Positions 52,992 through 63,513 of a stretch of DNA of 64,000 nucleotides are shown piece by piece. Source of the DNA: CAIMFV01 sp040757715 (GTDB lineage Bacteria > Pseudomonadota > Alphaproteobacteria > Caulobacterales > Caulobacteraceae); contig JBFLWS010000014.1 in assembly GCA_040757715.1 (NCBI GenBank), positions 1 through 64,000 on the forward strand, read 5' to 3'. The translations under genes and the position numbers were made by a program. Below the pieces are notes generated by a model. It had not been told where the DNA came from. It saw nothing but the letters and a program-made list of their open reading frames with translations, and made no database searches. How positions within the stretch are numbered: the first letter of the stretch is position 1; every line of letters begins with the position of its first letter.

Positions 52992-53203
52992 GCCGGCGCG
53001 TCCGCCAGCAACAGGACGATTAACCCCATCGAATCACCAATCGTCTCGCAAAACTTAAGCGATCATTAGACTATGGGTCGCAATCTCAAAGGCGAATTCG
53101 CCTGTATCGATCCCTGAGATTGCAGCCTGTCGCTGTAGGAAAAGCCTCTCCGTCAAGAATAGCGTTCAAGCTTTCGCGCCACCTTCATTCACAGACGGGC
53201 TCC

Positions 53204-53608
53204 ATGGTGATGTCGCCGCCGCCGCAGACACCCTCAGGCGAACCGCACTGGGCGCGGGGGGATAATCTGGCCCAGGCGCTGGATGAGGCGGCCATCGTCG
53301 CCGTCACCGACCCCAAAGGCCGCATCACCTATTGCAACGATCGCTTCTGCGAGGTGAGCGGGTTCGAGCGGGAGGAAATCGTCGGCGCCACTCACCGCAT
53401 CGTCAATTCAGGCGTGCATGACCGCGCCTTCTTCCACGAACTCTACAGCACCATCGCCAATCGCGGGGTGTGGCGCGGCACGATCTGCAATCGGCGCAAA
53501 ACCGGAGAGCTCTACTGGGTCGACACCACCATCGTGCCCCAGCTGGACGATCGCGGGCGCATCGCCGCCTATGTGGCCATTCGTTTCGACGTCACCAGCC
53601 ACATGTAG
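53204..53608 (+). CDS. PAS-domain part of an amber-split hybrid histidine kinase
   Basis: About 134 residues. PAS domain of the Aer/PAS-methyl type: AIVAVTDPKGRITYCNDRFCEVSGFEREEIVG, NSGVHDRAFFHELYSTIANRGVWRG, NRRKTGELYWVDTTIVP, AAYVAIRFDVTSHM, then TAG at 53606. The same frame continues immediately in GCC TTG as ALSDLAVARERMERASKTKDQ, which is the usual linker between PAS and kinase. So this is the N-terminal part of a longer protein interrupted by a stop. Start uncertain (ATG 53204 or 53210; a TTG at 53120 gives 28 more residues). Confidence 0.75.
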   Translation: MVMSPPPQTPSGEPHWARGDNLAQALDEAAIVAVTDPKGRITYCNDRFCEVSGFEREEIVGATHRIVNSGVHDRAFFHELYSTIANRGVWRGTICNRRKTGELYWVDTTIVPQLDDRGRIAAYVAIRFDVTSHM

Positions 53609-53611
53609 GCC

Positions 53612-54820
53612 TTGTCCGACCTCGCCGTGGCCCGCGAGCGCATGGAGCGGGCGTCCAAGACCAAGGACCAGTTCGTCGCCAATATGAGCCACGAGATCCG
53701 CACGCCTCTCAACGGGGTGCTGGGCGTGGCCGAGGCGCTCGCCAAGACCTATCTCCAGCCGCACCAGCACGAGATGGTGGATCTGATCATCCGCTCCGGC
53801 CACACTCTGGAGCGCATCCTCAACGACGTGCTCGACCTCTCCAAGATGGACGCCGGGCGCATGAAGCTGGAGCTGGCGCCCTTCGACCTGCGCGCCGAGG
53901 TGCGGGCGGCGGCGGAGCTGATCGGCGTGCGCGCCGACAACAAGGGCCTCGCCTTCGCCCTCGAATTCTGCGGCGCCTGCGAGGGAGAATTCGTGGGCGA
54001 CGCCACCCGCATCAAGCAGATCGTCTCCAACCTCGCCTCCAACGCGGTGAAGTTCACCGAGACGGGCGAGGTGCGGGTGACGGTGTGCTTCGAGCCCGCC
54101 GACGAAGATCGCACCAGCGGCCAGCTGACCATCGCGGTGAAGGACACCGGCATCGGTTTTGATCCTGCCAAGGCCGCGTTCCTGTTCCAGCCCTTCGCCC
54201 AGGCTGACAATTCCATCGCCCGACGCTTCGGCGGCACCGGACTCGGCCTATCCATCTGCCGCTCGCTGGCTCAGATCATGGGCGGCGACATCGCCTTCGA
54301 GTCCCGGCTGGGCGAAGGCAGCACCTTCGTGGTCCGCTTCCCCTTGCGTCGCGCCGCCGAGACGCGCCAGCGCATCGACGAGCCCGACTACGTCGACCTG
54401 ATCAAGGACCGGCAGGTTCGCGTCCTCCTGGTGGAGGACCACCCCACCAATCAGAAGGTGATCGAGCTGATCCTCGATCCGTTCGGCGTGAGGCTCACCC
54501 TCGCCAACAACGGCGTGGAGGCGTTGCAGCGCTTCGCCGAAGACCAATTCGACTGCGTGCTCATGGACATGCAAATGCCGGTGATGGACGGCCTCACCTG
54601 CCTGCGCGCGCTACGCACCAAGGAACGCGCCCAGGGTCTTGAGCGCACGCCCGTGGCCATGCTCACCGCCAACACCTCGGCCGAGCATCGCAACCAGGCC
54701 CACGCCGCCGGCGCCGACGGCTTCATCGCCAAGCCGGTGAGCTACCAGAGCGTGGTGCGCGGCGTGGCGGAACTCTTGGGTGGATGCGACGGCGACACCC
54801 GCGAAGCCGGCGTCGCCTGA
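53612..54820 (+). CDS. Hybrid histidine kinase, kinase and receiver part downstream of the amber codon
   Basis: 402 residues in the same frame as the PAS part. H-box FVANMSHEIRTPLNGVLGVAEA, N-box NLASNAVKFTE, G1 VKDTGIGFD, F/G2 FGGTGLGLSICRSLAQIMGG, then a receiver domain VRVLLVEDHPTNQKVIELIL, DCVLMDMQMPVMDGLTCL (phospho-Asp), AKPVS. Function without the PAS part is doubtful: any start here would be a TTG or a downstream codon without a good ribosome-binding site. Either a decayed gene, or an intact protein if TAG is suppressed. Confidence 0.8.
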   Translation: MSDLAVARERMERASKTKDQFVANMSHEIRTPLNGVLGVAEALAKTYLQPHQHEMVDLIIRSGHTLERILNDVLDLSKMDAGRMKLELAPFDLRAEVRAAAELIGVRADNKGLAFALEFCGACEGEFVGDATRIKQIVSNLASNAVKFTETGEVRVTVCFEPADEDRTSGQLTIAVKDTGIGFDPAKAAFLFQPFAQADNSIARRFGGTGLGLSICRSLAQIMGGDIAFESRLGEGSTFVVRFPLRRAAETRQRIDEPDYVDLIKDRQVRVLLVEDHPTNQKVIELILDPFGVRLTLANNGVEALQRFAEDQFDCVLMDMQMPVMDGLTCLRALRTKERAQGLERTPVAMLTANTSAEHRNQAHAAGADGFIAKPVSYQSVVRGVAELLGGCDGDTREAGVA

Positions 54821-54827
54821 TCCGGCC

Positions 54828-54929
54828 CTAGGGCAAAATCCGATCAAATAGAATCGGATTTTGCCTGTGTCCAATTGAATTTAGAGCATTTTTCGACCGA
54901 AAACCGGTGCCCACTTTTCGGAAAATGCT

Positions 54930-54932
<3 letters not shown>
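54828..54932. repeat. Composite dispersed repeat, copy 4
   Basis: 54882-54932 is a 51-bp copy (TAGAGCATTTTTCGACCGAA to GGAAAATGCTCTA). In front, 54828-54881 is the partner module (CTAGGGCAAAATCCGATC, GAATCGGATTTTGCC, CCAATTGAATT), as at 16347-16400 but reversed. It lies between convergent genes; its last three bases form the TAG stop of the beta-oxidation gene on the minus strand. Confidence 0.88.
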
Positions 54933-57005
<2,073 letters not shown>

Positions 57006-57289
57006 GGCGGCTCCTCCAGCGCATTTCTTAGTTAAGACGCCAGTCTCACTGCCCCATTTTGAACCCCAGCGAAATAGGTGACGCTACGGCAGGTCGTCAG
57101 TTATCGCGGGGCGGATTTTGCGCGTGACCTAAAAAAATCCGCGCCTTAGGGGAAAAACTTGATTGGCGACATAGATGTCGCGGGTTTAGGGTCACACCAA
57201 ACGCCCAAGTCGGCGGGGGGACTGCCTGCTCGATCCAAGAGCGACGCCCCCTTTCGCCTCACGAAGAGCGTAGTGAGAGGATCAGGATT

Positions 57290-59077
57290 GTGCAGCGCAC
57301 CCAGACGTCGGGGCCCGATTACTATCATAAGGTTGTCGATTGCCAGTGGGCCTGTCCGGCCCACACGCCGGTTCCCGAATATATCCGGCTGATCGCCGCC
57401 GGACGTTACGCCGACGCCTATCTCGTCAACTGGAAGTCGAACGTATTCCCGGGGGTGCTGGGCCGCACCTGCGACCGCCCGTGCGAGCCCGCCTGCCGCC
57501 GCGGCCGGGTAGAGGAGGAGCCGGTGGCCATCTGCCGGTTGAAGCGCGTGGCCGCGGACAACAAGGGCGATGTGCTCGATCGCATGCCCGCCCCGGCGAC
57601 GCAGAAGAACGGCAAGCGCGTGGCCCTCGTCGGCGCCGGTCCCGCCGCCCTCACCGTGGCCCGCGACCTCGCGCCGCTGGGCTATGAGGTGGTGGTGTTC
57701 GACGCCGAGACGAAGTCGGGCGGCATGATCCGCAGCCAGATCCCCCGCTTCCGCCTGCCCGAAGAGGTGATCGACGAGGAGGTGGGCTTTGTCACGCGCC
57801 TGGGCGTGGACCTCAGGCTCGGCCAGCGGGTGGACAGCCTGAAAGCGCTGCTGGCCGAGGGCTATGACGCGGTATTTGTGGGCTCGGGCGCGCCGCGCGG
57901 CCGCGATCTCGACATCCCGGGCCGAAAGGAAGCCGCCGCCAACATCCACATCGGCATCGACTGGCTCTCCAACGTCTCCTTCGGCCACATCGACAAGGTG
58001 GGCAAGCGCGTGGTGGTGCTGGGCGGCGGCAATACGGCCATGGACTGCTGCCGCACCGCGCGCCGCCTGGGCGGCGAGGACGTGAAGGTGGTGGTCCGCT
58101 CCGGCTTTGCGGAAATGAAGGCCTCGCCCTGGGAGAAGGAAGACGCCCAGCACGAAGACATCCCCATCTTCGACTTCATGACCCCCAAGGCCTTCACCCA
58201 CGAGAACGGCCGCCTCACCGGGGTGGTGTTCGAGAAGGTGCGCGCCGAATACGACGAGAAAGGCCGGCGCAATCTCGTCCCCACCGGCGAGCCGGACCAG
58301 CACTTCCCCTGCGACGACGTTCTGGTGGCGGTGGGCCAGGAGAACGCCTTCCCCTGGATCGAGCGCGATATCGGCATTGAGTTCGACAAGTGGGACATGC
58401 CGGTGGTGGACAAGACCACGCTTCGCTCCACCCATCCGAAGGTGTTCTTCGGCGGCGACGCGGCCTTTGGTCCCAAGAACATCATCTGGGCCGTGGCCCA
58501 TGGCCATGACGCCGCCGTCTCCATCGACCTCGTCTGCCGGGGCGAAGATGTCAGCCGCCGCCCGGCCCCGCACACCACCCTCGTCAGCCAGAAGATGGGC
58601 ATCCACGAGTGGAGCTATGACAACGACATCTCCAACGACCAACGCTTCGCCGTGCCCCAGCTCGACAAGCGCGTGGCCCTCAGCGACGTGCGCAAGGAGG
58701 TGGAGCTCGGCTTCGACAGGGGCCTCGGCTTCAAGGAGGCGGAGCGCTGCCTGAACTGCGACGTGCAGACCGTGTTCGCCGAGCCCCTGTGCATCGAGTG
58801 CGACGCCTGCGTGGACATCTGCCCCACCGACTGCATCACCTTCACCGCCAATGGCGAGGAGGACGACCTCCGCAGCCGGCTGAAGGCCCCCACCCTGCAC
58901 CCTGAACAGGGCCTGCTGGTCTCCGATCCGCTGAAGACCGGCCGCGTCATGGTCAAGGACGAGGACGTCTGCCTGCACTGCGGCCTCTGCGCCGAGCGGT
59001 GCCCCACCGGCGCCTGGGACATGCAGCGCTTCACCCTGGAAATGACTCACGCCGGTTCGCCATGCCAAGCCCGCTGA
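57290..59077 (+). CDS. GltD-like FAD/NAD(P)-dependent oxidoreductase with ferredoxin domain
   Basis: 595 residues. N-terminal Fe-S helical domain with VVDCQWACPAHTPVPEYI and LGRTCDRPCEPACRRG, FAD fold VALVGAGPAALTVARDLAPLGYEV, NAD(P) fold VVVLGGGNTAMDCCRTARRLGG, GGDAAFGPKNIIWAVAHG, and two C-terminal [4Fe-4S] motifs: CIECDACVDICPTDC and CLHCGLCAERCPTG. It should pass electrons between NAD(P)H and the ferredoxin centres of the next two gene products. Start is a GTG with AGGA upstream. First gene of the operon; its end overlaps the next gene by 16 bases. Confidence 0.88.
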   Translation: MQRTQTSGPDYYHKVVDCQWACPAHTPVPEYIRLIAAGRYADAYLVNWKSNVFPGVLGRTCDRPCEPACRRGRVEEEPVAICRLKRVAADNKGDVLDRMPAPATQKNGKRVALVGAGPAALTVARDLAPLGYEVVVFDAETKSGGMIRSQIPRFRLPEEVIDEEVGFVTRLGVDLRLGQRVDSLKALLAEGYDAVFVGSGAPRGRDLDIPGRKEAAANIHIGIDWLSNVSFGHIDKVGKRVVVLGGGNTAMDCCRTARRLGGEDVKVVVRSGFAEMKASPWEKEDAQHEDIPIFDFMTPKAFTHENGRLTGVVFEKVRAEYDEKGRRNLVPTGEPDQHFPCDDVLVAVGQENAFPWIERDIGIEFDKWDMPVVDKTTLRSTHPKVFFGGDAAFGPKNIIWAVAHGHDAAVSIDLVCRGEDVSRRPAPHTTLVSQKMGIHEWSYDNDISNDQRFAVPQLDKRVALSDVRKEVELGFDRGLGFKEAERCLNCDVQTVFAEPLCIECDACVDICPTDCITFTANGEEDDLRSRLKAPTLHPEQGLLVSDPLKTGRVMVKDEDVCLHCGLCAERCPTGAWDMQRFTLEMTHAGSPCQAR

Positions 59078-60897
59078 CCCGCAGCAACGATTTCGTCGTC
59101 AAGTTCGCCAATGTGAACGGTTCCGGCTCGGCCAGCGCCAACGGCCTGTTCGCCAAGTCGATCTTGCGCATGGGCGTGCCGGTGGCCGCCCGCAACATCT
59201 TCCCCTCCAACATCCAGGGCATGCCCACCTGGTTCGAGGTGCGCGTGTCGGAGGCCGGCCATCTCGGTCGCCGCGGCGGGGTGGATTTGATGGTCGCCCT
59301 GAACCCACAGACCTGGGCCCGGGACGTGGCCGAGATCGAGCCCGGCGGCTATCTGCTGCACGATTCCACCAAGCCGGTCCCGCCGGACACGCGATCCGAC
59401 ATCACCATCATCGGCGTGCCGCTCACCGAGATCTGCAACGCGGCCTATACGGACCCGCGCCAGCGCCAGCTGATGAAGAACATCGTCTATCTCGGCGCGC
59501 TGTCGGCCCTGCTCGACATCGACCAGAGCGTAATCGAGGCCCTGCTCACCGAGCAGTACAAGTCGAAGCCGAAGCTCGTTCAGTCCAACATCGAGGCGCT
59601 GAAGTTCGGCCGCGACTATGTGGAGAAGCACATCGCCCCCATCGGCCTGAAGGTGCGCCGGGCGGACAAGGTGGGCGATCGCATCTATGTGGACGGCAAC
59701 ACCGCCGCGGGCCTCGGCGCCGTCTATGGCGGGGCGACTGTCTGCGCCTGGTACCCCATCACCCCGTCCACGTCCCTGGCCGAAGCCTTCACCGAGTTCT
59801 GCCACGACTATCGAGTGGACGCCGAAACCGGCAAGGCCAAGTTCGCCATCGTCCAGGCGGAGGACGAGATCGCCTCCATCGGCATGGTGGTGGGGGCGGG
59901 CTGGAACGGGGCGCGGGCCTTCACCTGCACCTCCGGGCCCGGCGTCTCGCTGATGCAGGAGTTCATCGGCCTCTCCTACTTCGCGGAGATTCCGGCGGTG
60001 ATCTTCGACGTGCAGCGCGGCGGGCCCTCCACCGGCATGCCCACCCGCACCCAGCAGTCGGACCTGCTCTTGGCCGCCTACGCCTCCCACGGCGACACCA
60101 AGCACGTGCTCCTCTTGCCGCAGGACCCCACCGAATGCTTCGAGATGGGGGCCCAGGCCTTCGACCTCGCCGACCGGCTGCAGACCACGGTCTTCGTCAT
60201 GCTCGACCTCGACATCGGCATGAACGACTGGCTCACCGCGCCCTTCCAGTGGGATGACGCCCGCCAGCTCGATCGCGGCAAGGTCATGACCTATGAGGAG
60301 CTGGAGGCGGGCAAGGACTTCGGCCGCTATCTCGACGTGGACGGCGACGGCATTCCCTACCGCACCTATCCCGGCGTGCACCCGAACCGCGGCAGCTATT
60401 TCACGCGCGGCACCTCGCGCAACCCCTACGCCCGCTACAGCGAGGAGGGCGCGGTCTATGTGGACAACATGCAGCGCTTGTTGCGCAAGTTCGACACGGC
60501 GAAGCTGCTCGTCCCGCCGCCAGTGCTCAAGAAGGCCAAGGCCAAGACCAAGCTCGGCGTGATCTATTACGGCTCCACCAGCCCGGCCATGGATGAGGCG
60601 CTGGAGGTGCTGGCCGCGTCCGGCCATGCGCTGGACGCCCTGCGCGTGCGGGCCTTCCCCTTCTGCGACGCGGTGTATGACTTCATCGCCACCCACGACC
60701 AGGTGTTCGTGGTGGAGCAGAACCGCGACGCCCAACTGCGCACCCTCATCGTCACCGAGGGCGGGGTGGACCCGGCCAAGCTGCCCGCCGTGCTGCATTA
60801 TGATGGGACGCCCATCACCGCCCGCTTCATCGTCCGCGAGATCGCCCAGCGCCTCGGCGTCGCCGTCGGCGCCAAGGTCTCGGAGATCGCTCAATGA
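59062..60897 (+). CDS. korA: 2-Oxoacid:ferredoxin oxidoreductase, alpha (gamma-alpha fused) subunit
   Basis: 611 residues. Residues about 12-190 are the gamma domain (FANVNGSGSASANGLFAKSI, GMPTWFEVRVSEAGHLG); from about 205 the alpha domain with AWYPITPSTSLAEAF, VQAEDEIASIGMVVGAGWNG, FTCTSGPGVSLMQEF, DVQRGGPSTGMPTRTQQSDL. Fused gamma-alpha with a separate beta subunit is the KorA type, usually acting on 2-oxoglutarate. The overlap with the flavoprotein gene and ATGA overlap with korB point to strict coupling. Confidence 0.92.
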   Translation: MPSPLTRSNDFVVKFANVNGSGSASANGLFAKSILRMGVPVAARNIFPSNIQGMPTWFEVRVSEAGHLGRRGGVDLMVALNPQTWARDVAEIEPGGYLLHDSTKPVPPDTRSDITIIGVPLTEICNAAYTDPRQRQLMKNIVYLGALSALLDIDQSVIEALLTEQYKSKPKLVQSNIEALKFGRDYVEKHIAPIGLKVRRADKVGDRIYVDGNTAAGLGAVYGGATVCAWYPITPSTSLAEAFTEFCHDYRVDAETGKAKFAIVQAEDEIASIGMVVGAGWNGARAFTCTSGPGVSLMQEFIGLSYFAEIPAVIFDVQRGGPSTGMPTRTQQSDLLLAAYASHGDTKHVLLLPQDPTECFEMGAQAFDLADRLQTTVFVMLDLDIGMNDWLTAPFQWDDARQLDRGKVMTYEELEAGKDFGRYLDVDGDGIPYRTYPGVHPNRGSYFTRGTSRNPYARYSEEGAVYVDNMQRLLRKFDTAKLLVPPPVLKKAKAKTKLGVIYYGSTSPAMDEALEVLAASGHALDALRVRAFPFCDAVYDFIATHDQVFVVEQNRDAQLRTLIVTEGGVDPAKLPAVLHYDGTPITARFIVREIAQRLGVAVGAKVSEIAQ

Positions 60898-61949
60898 CCT
60901 ATATCGCCAAGCCGAAGCTGCACCATCCGAGCTTGTCCAAGAACGCCCTCGGCTTCACCCGGCGGGACTATGAGGGGTCGATCTCCACCCTCTGCGCCGG
61001 CTGCGGCCACGATTCCATCAGCTCGGCGATCATCCAGGCGGTCTATGAGCTCGACCTGCCGCCGCACCGCATCGCCAAGCTGTCGGGCATCGGCTGCTCT
61101 TCCAAGACGCCGGACTATTTCCTTGGCAATTCGCACGGCTTCAACAGCGTGCACGGGCGCATGCCCTCGGTGCTCACCGGCGCCAACCTCGCCAATCGCG
61201 AGCTGATCTATCTCGGCGTCTCCGGCGACGGGGACAGCGCCTCCATCGGCTTTGGCCAATTCGCCCACTCCATCCGGCGGGGCGTGAACATGACCTACAT
61301 CGTGGAGAACAACGGGGTCTATGGCCTCACCAAGGGCCAGTTCTCGGCCACCTCGGACAAGGGCTCCAAGTCCAAGCGAGGCGTGGCCAACCACGACTCG
61401 CCCATCGACCTGGTGAGCGTGGCGTTGCAGCTGGGCGCCACCTTCGTGGCCCGGAGCTTCTCCGGCGACAAGAAGCAGCTGACGCCGCTGATCAAGGCGG
61501 CCCTGCGCCACCAGGGCTCGGCCTTCATCGATTGCCTCAGCCCCTGCATCCAGTTCAACAACCACACCGGCTCCACCAAGAGCTACGACTATGTGCGCGA
61601 GCACAATGAGGCGGTGAACCGGCTGGATGTGATCACCCCGCGGGCGCCGCTCAGCATCGATCATGAGCCGGGAACCACCCAGCTCGTCACCCAGCATGAC
61701 GGCTCGGTCCTGTCGCTGCACAAGCTCGGCGAGCACTACGATCCGTCAGACCGGGTGGCGGCGCTGAACTATCTTGGCGAGCGCCACGCCCTAGGCGAGA
61801 TCGTCACCGGCCTCTTGTTCGTCGATCCCGCCGCGGAAGATCTGCACGAGGGTCTTGGCACGGTGGCGCGCCCGCTGAACAGTCTCGGCACGACTGACCT
61901 TGTCCCCGGCGCCCAGGCGCTGGACGCGCTGAACGCCTCGCTGCGCTGA
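60894..61949 (+). CDS. korB: 2-Oxoacid:ferredoxin oxidoreductase, beta subunit
   Basis: 351 residues. Thiamine-diphosphate subunit: LCAGCGHDSISSAIIQA and GIGCSSKTPDYF with the Fe-S cysteines, TPP motif VSGDGDSASIGFGQFAHSIRRGVN, IVENNGVYGLTKGQ, and a further Cys in IDCLSPCIQFNNH. With KorA it decarboxylates a 2-oxoacid oxidatively to the acyl-CoA, reducing ferredoxin. Unusual for an apparently aerobic alphaproteobacterium with no other anaerobic genes nearby. Confidence 0.93.
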   Translation: MTYIAKPKLHHPSLSKNALGFTRRDYEGSISTLCAGCGHDSISSAIIQAVYELDLPPHRIAKLSGIGCSSKTPDYFLGNSHGFNSVHGRMPSVLTGANLANRELIYLGVSGDGDSASIGFGQFAHSIRRGVNMTYIVENNGVYGLTKGQFSATSDKGSKSKRGVANHDSPIDLVSVALQLGATFVARSFSGDKKQLTPLIKAALRHQGSAFIDCLSPCIQFNNHTGSTKSYDYVREHNEAVNRLDVITPRAPLSIDHEPGTTQLVTQHDGSVLSLHKLGEHYDPSDRVAALNYLGERHALGEIVTGLLFVDPAAEDLHEGLGTVARPLNSLGTTDLVPGAQALDALNASLR

Positions 61950-62197
61950 GGCGCGCGCGGATGGGCGCCCGTCGGCGCCCGCCTTACCTGCGGAATTTAG
62001 CGCCGTCGGGAAGCGTCGGCATGCCCTGCGCGCGATTGCCAGCGCATGGCAATCGTTCGCGTTTCATCCGTGAAACATTATCACAATAGATACACAAAAT
62101 TACCTTCTGGACACTTCAGGTAATCGTCAATAACCTGTCTGTGTACATTTTAAGTCGGGGGCGATGCGCTGTATTGTTAACGTGAGCGACGTCGTAT

Positions 62198-62734
62198 ATG
62201 TCAAAATCGATCATAGTTCAGAAGTTCATCGCTGAGCGCGAAAGATACTCCAATAACCATCCACAACTTGTGCGCGTTTATTACGTAGGCGATCGTCCGG
62301 AAAACGCGTGCTTTGCTAATGCAACTCAACGGCAATGTGAAAGTGAACGCAGAATTGGCCCTAAAATCATAGCGGTAAGCGGCTGGCTCATTGACACGTC
62401 ACGACAAAAACTTGGCGGGGCAGTAGTTATTCCCCATTGGTGGAACTATAACACTCATAATCATCTCTATTTTGATCACACAAAATTAGCCGATGATCAC
62501 AATGTTCACTTCGAATATGTGCTCGATCAGGATTTAAGTCTTTACTACTTCAGCCATCAATTCGAGCTGGCGGGGCCGACGCCCAAATCCCTGATTCGCC
62601 GCCGCGGCGCCTGGATGGAAGTGGTGGAGACCAGCGAAGGCGTTGCGACCCGCGCCTTGGCTGATCTCAGAACCGATCATCTATTCCATCGGATTCGGCG
62701 CTCAACCGGGGCGGAGGCCGACCTCAGACCTTGA
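62198..62734 (+). CDS. AT-rich orphan gene, unknown
   Basis: 178 residues starting MSKSIIVQKFIAERERYSNN. Middle part KIIAVSGWLIDTSRQKLGGAVVIPHWWNYNTHNHLYFDHTKL, rich in His, Trp and Asn, then FEYVLDQDLSLYYFSHQFEL. No family recognised. The first 380 bases are clearly AT-rich against the genome, while the last 150 bases return to GC-rich codon use (RRRGAWMEVVETSEG), as if a foreign gene reads into native sequence. No close ribosome-binding site. Possible phage or mobile origin. Confidence 0.5.
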   Translation: MSKSIIVQKFIAERERYSNNHPQLVRVYYVGDRPENACFANATQRQCESERRIGPKIIAVSGWLIDTSRQKLGGAVVIPHWWNYNTHNHLYFDHTKLADDHNVHFEYVLDQDLSLYYFSHQFELAGPTPKSLIRRRGAWMEVVETSEGVATRALADLRTDHLFHRIRRSTGAEADLRP

Positions 62735-62972
62735 TATCGAGCCCTGCGCCCTTCTGATCCGACTGGACCTTGGTCAGGGCCCTTTGCGCCGCCAACAGCT
62801 CCGACTGCACGGCCGCCTCGTCAGCCGCGATCACCATGGCTGCGGCCTCGCCTTTGACGTCGACGCTGGTTCGCGCCTGCGCCTTGGCCGCCGCCGCCAC
62901 AACCGCCTGCGCAGCGGCCTCGTCTTGCAAAAGATTGGGTGAACTCGAGCTCGACGTAATCGCGTTGGTCAT
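62724..62972 (-). CDS. Small Ala-rich protein, unknown
   Basis: 82 residues: MTNAITSSSSSPNLLQDEAA then Ala/Lys/Gln-rich amphipathic helices (VVAAAAKAQARTSVDVKG, ALTKVQSDQKGAGLDIKV). AAAGGCGG precedes the ATG. The composition suggests a helical soluble protein, perhaps similar to small flagellar or secreted-type proteins, but no family can be named. Overlaps the previous convergent gene by 11 bases. Confidence 0.5.
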   Translation of the reverse strand: MTNAITSSSSSPNLLQDEAAAQAVVAAAAKAQARTSVDVKGEAAAMVIAADEAAVQSELLAAQRALTKVQSDQKGAGLDIKV

Positions 62973-63041
62973 ATGGCCGCCTTTCTTCGCTAACCCCCAC
63001 GCGTAACTTTCGGAAGTTGCGCGCTCAGGTGGAGAATCACT

Positions 63042-63055
63042 TTGATCTAAATCAA
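63042..63055. promoter_or_regulatory. FNR/FixK-type box
   Basis: TTGAT-CTAA-ATCAA, an exact match to the FNR/FixK consensus (TTGAT-N4-ATCAA), 96 bases upstream of the ferredoxin start and 70 bases upstream of the divergent Ala-rich gene. It suggests low-oxygen activation of the ferredoxin and following gene. Confidence 0.8.
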
Positions 63056-63150
63056 AGATGACGCCGGCGTCATCTTCTACGCTTCAGGCTCAAAGCGGCC
63101 GCTGGCGATCCGCCTGACAGAGCCGCGTCAGGGAGCGAACGAAGACCTAC

Positions 63151-63471
63151 ATGGCCAAGGTGACCTTTATCGAGCGCTGCGGCGCCGAACGCGTGGTGGA
63201 TGCGCCGAATGGCGTGTCAGTGCTGGACGGCGCGCACCGCATTTCCCTCGAAGGCGTGGACGGAGACTGCGGCGGCGCTTGCGCCTGCGGCACATGCCAC
63301 ATCTATGTGGAGGGCGGCTGGTATGACCGCCTGCCAGCCCCCGAAGAGATCGAGCGCGAGATGCTCGCCTTCGCCTGCGATGTGCAGGCCAACAGTCGTC
63401 TCGCCTGCCAGATCAAGCTCAACGACAGCCTCGACGGGCTCGTCGTGCGCGCGCCCGTGCGCCAGTACTGA
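63151..63471 (+). CDS. 2Fe-2S ferredoxin (adrenodoxin/putidaredoxin type)
   Basis: 106 residues. Cysteine pattern GDCGGACACGTCHIYV (C-x5-C-x2-C) and the fourth Cys in SRLACQIKL, with the AEEIEREMLAFA-like helix (APEEIEREMLAFACDVQ). This is the vertebrate/bacterial-type ferredoxin serving monooxygenases or Fe-S assembly. It lies 42 bases before a diiron ferritin-like gene, so it may be the electron donor of that enzyme. An FNR/FixK box lies upstream. Confidence 0.93.
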   Translation: MAKVTFIERCGAERVVDAPNGVSVLDGAHRISLEGVDGDCGGACACGTCHIYVEGGWYDRLPAPEEIEREMLAFACDVQANSRLACQIKLNDSLDGLVVRAPVRQY

Positions 63472-63513
63472 GTCGAAAAACCCACAATAAGTCTAACCAA
63501 AGAGGAGGAGCGT

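Noticed and set aside
62198..62734. Possible acyl-homoserine-lactone synthase (LuxI-like)
   Set aside because: The conserved Arg/Phe/Trp and Asp/Glu positions of LuxI are not present in the expected order; left as unknown.
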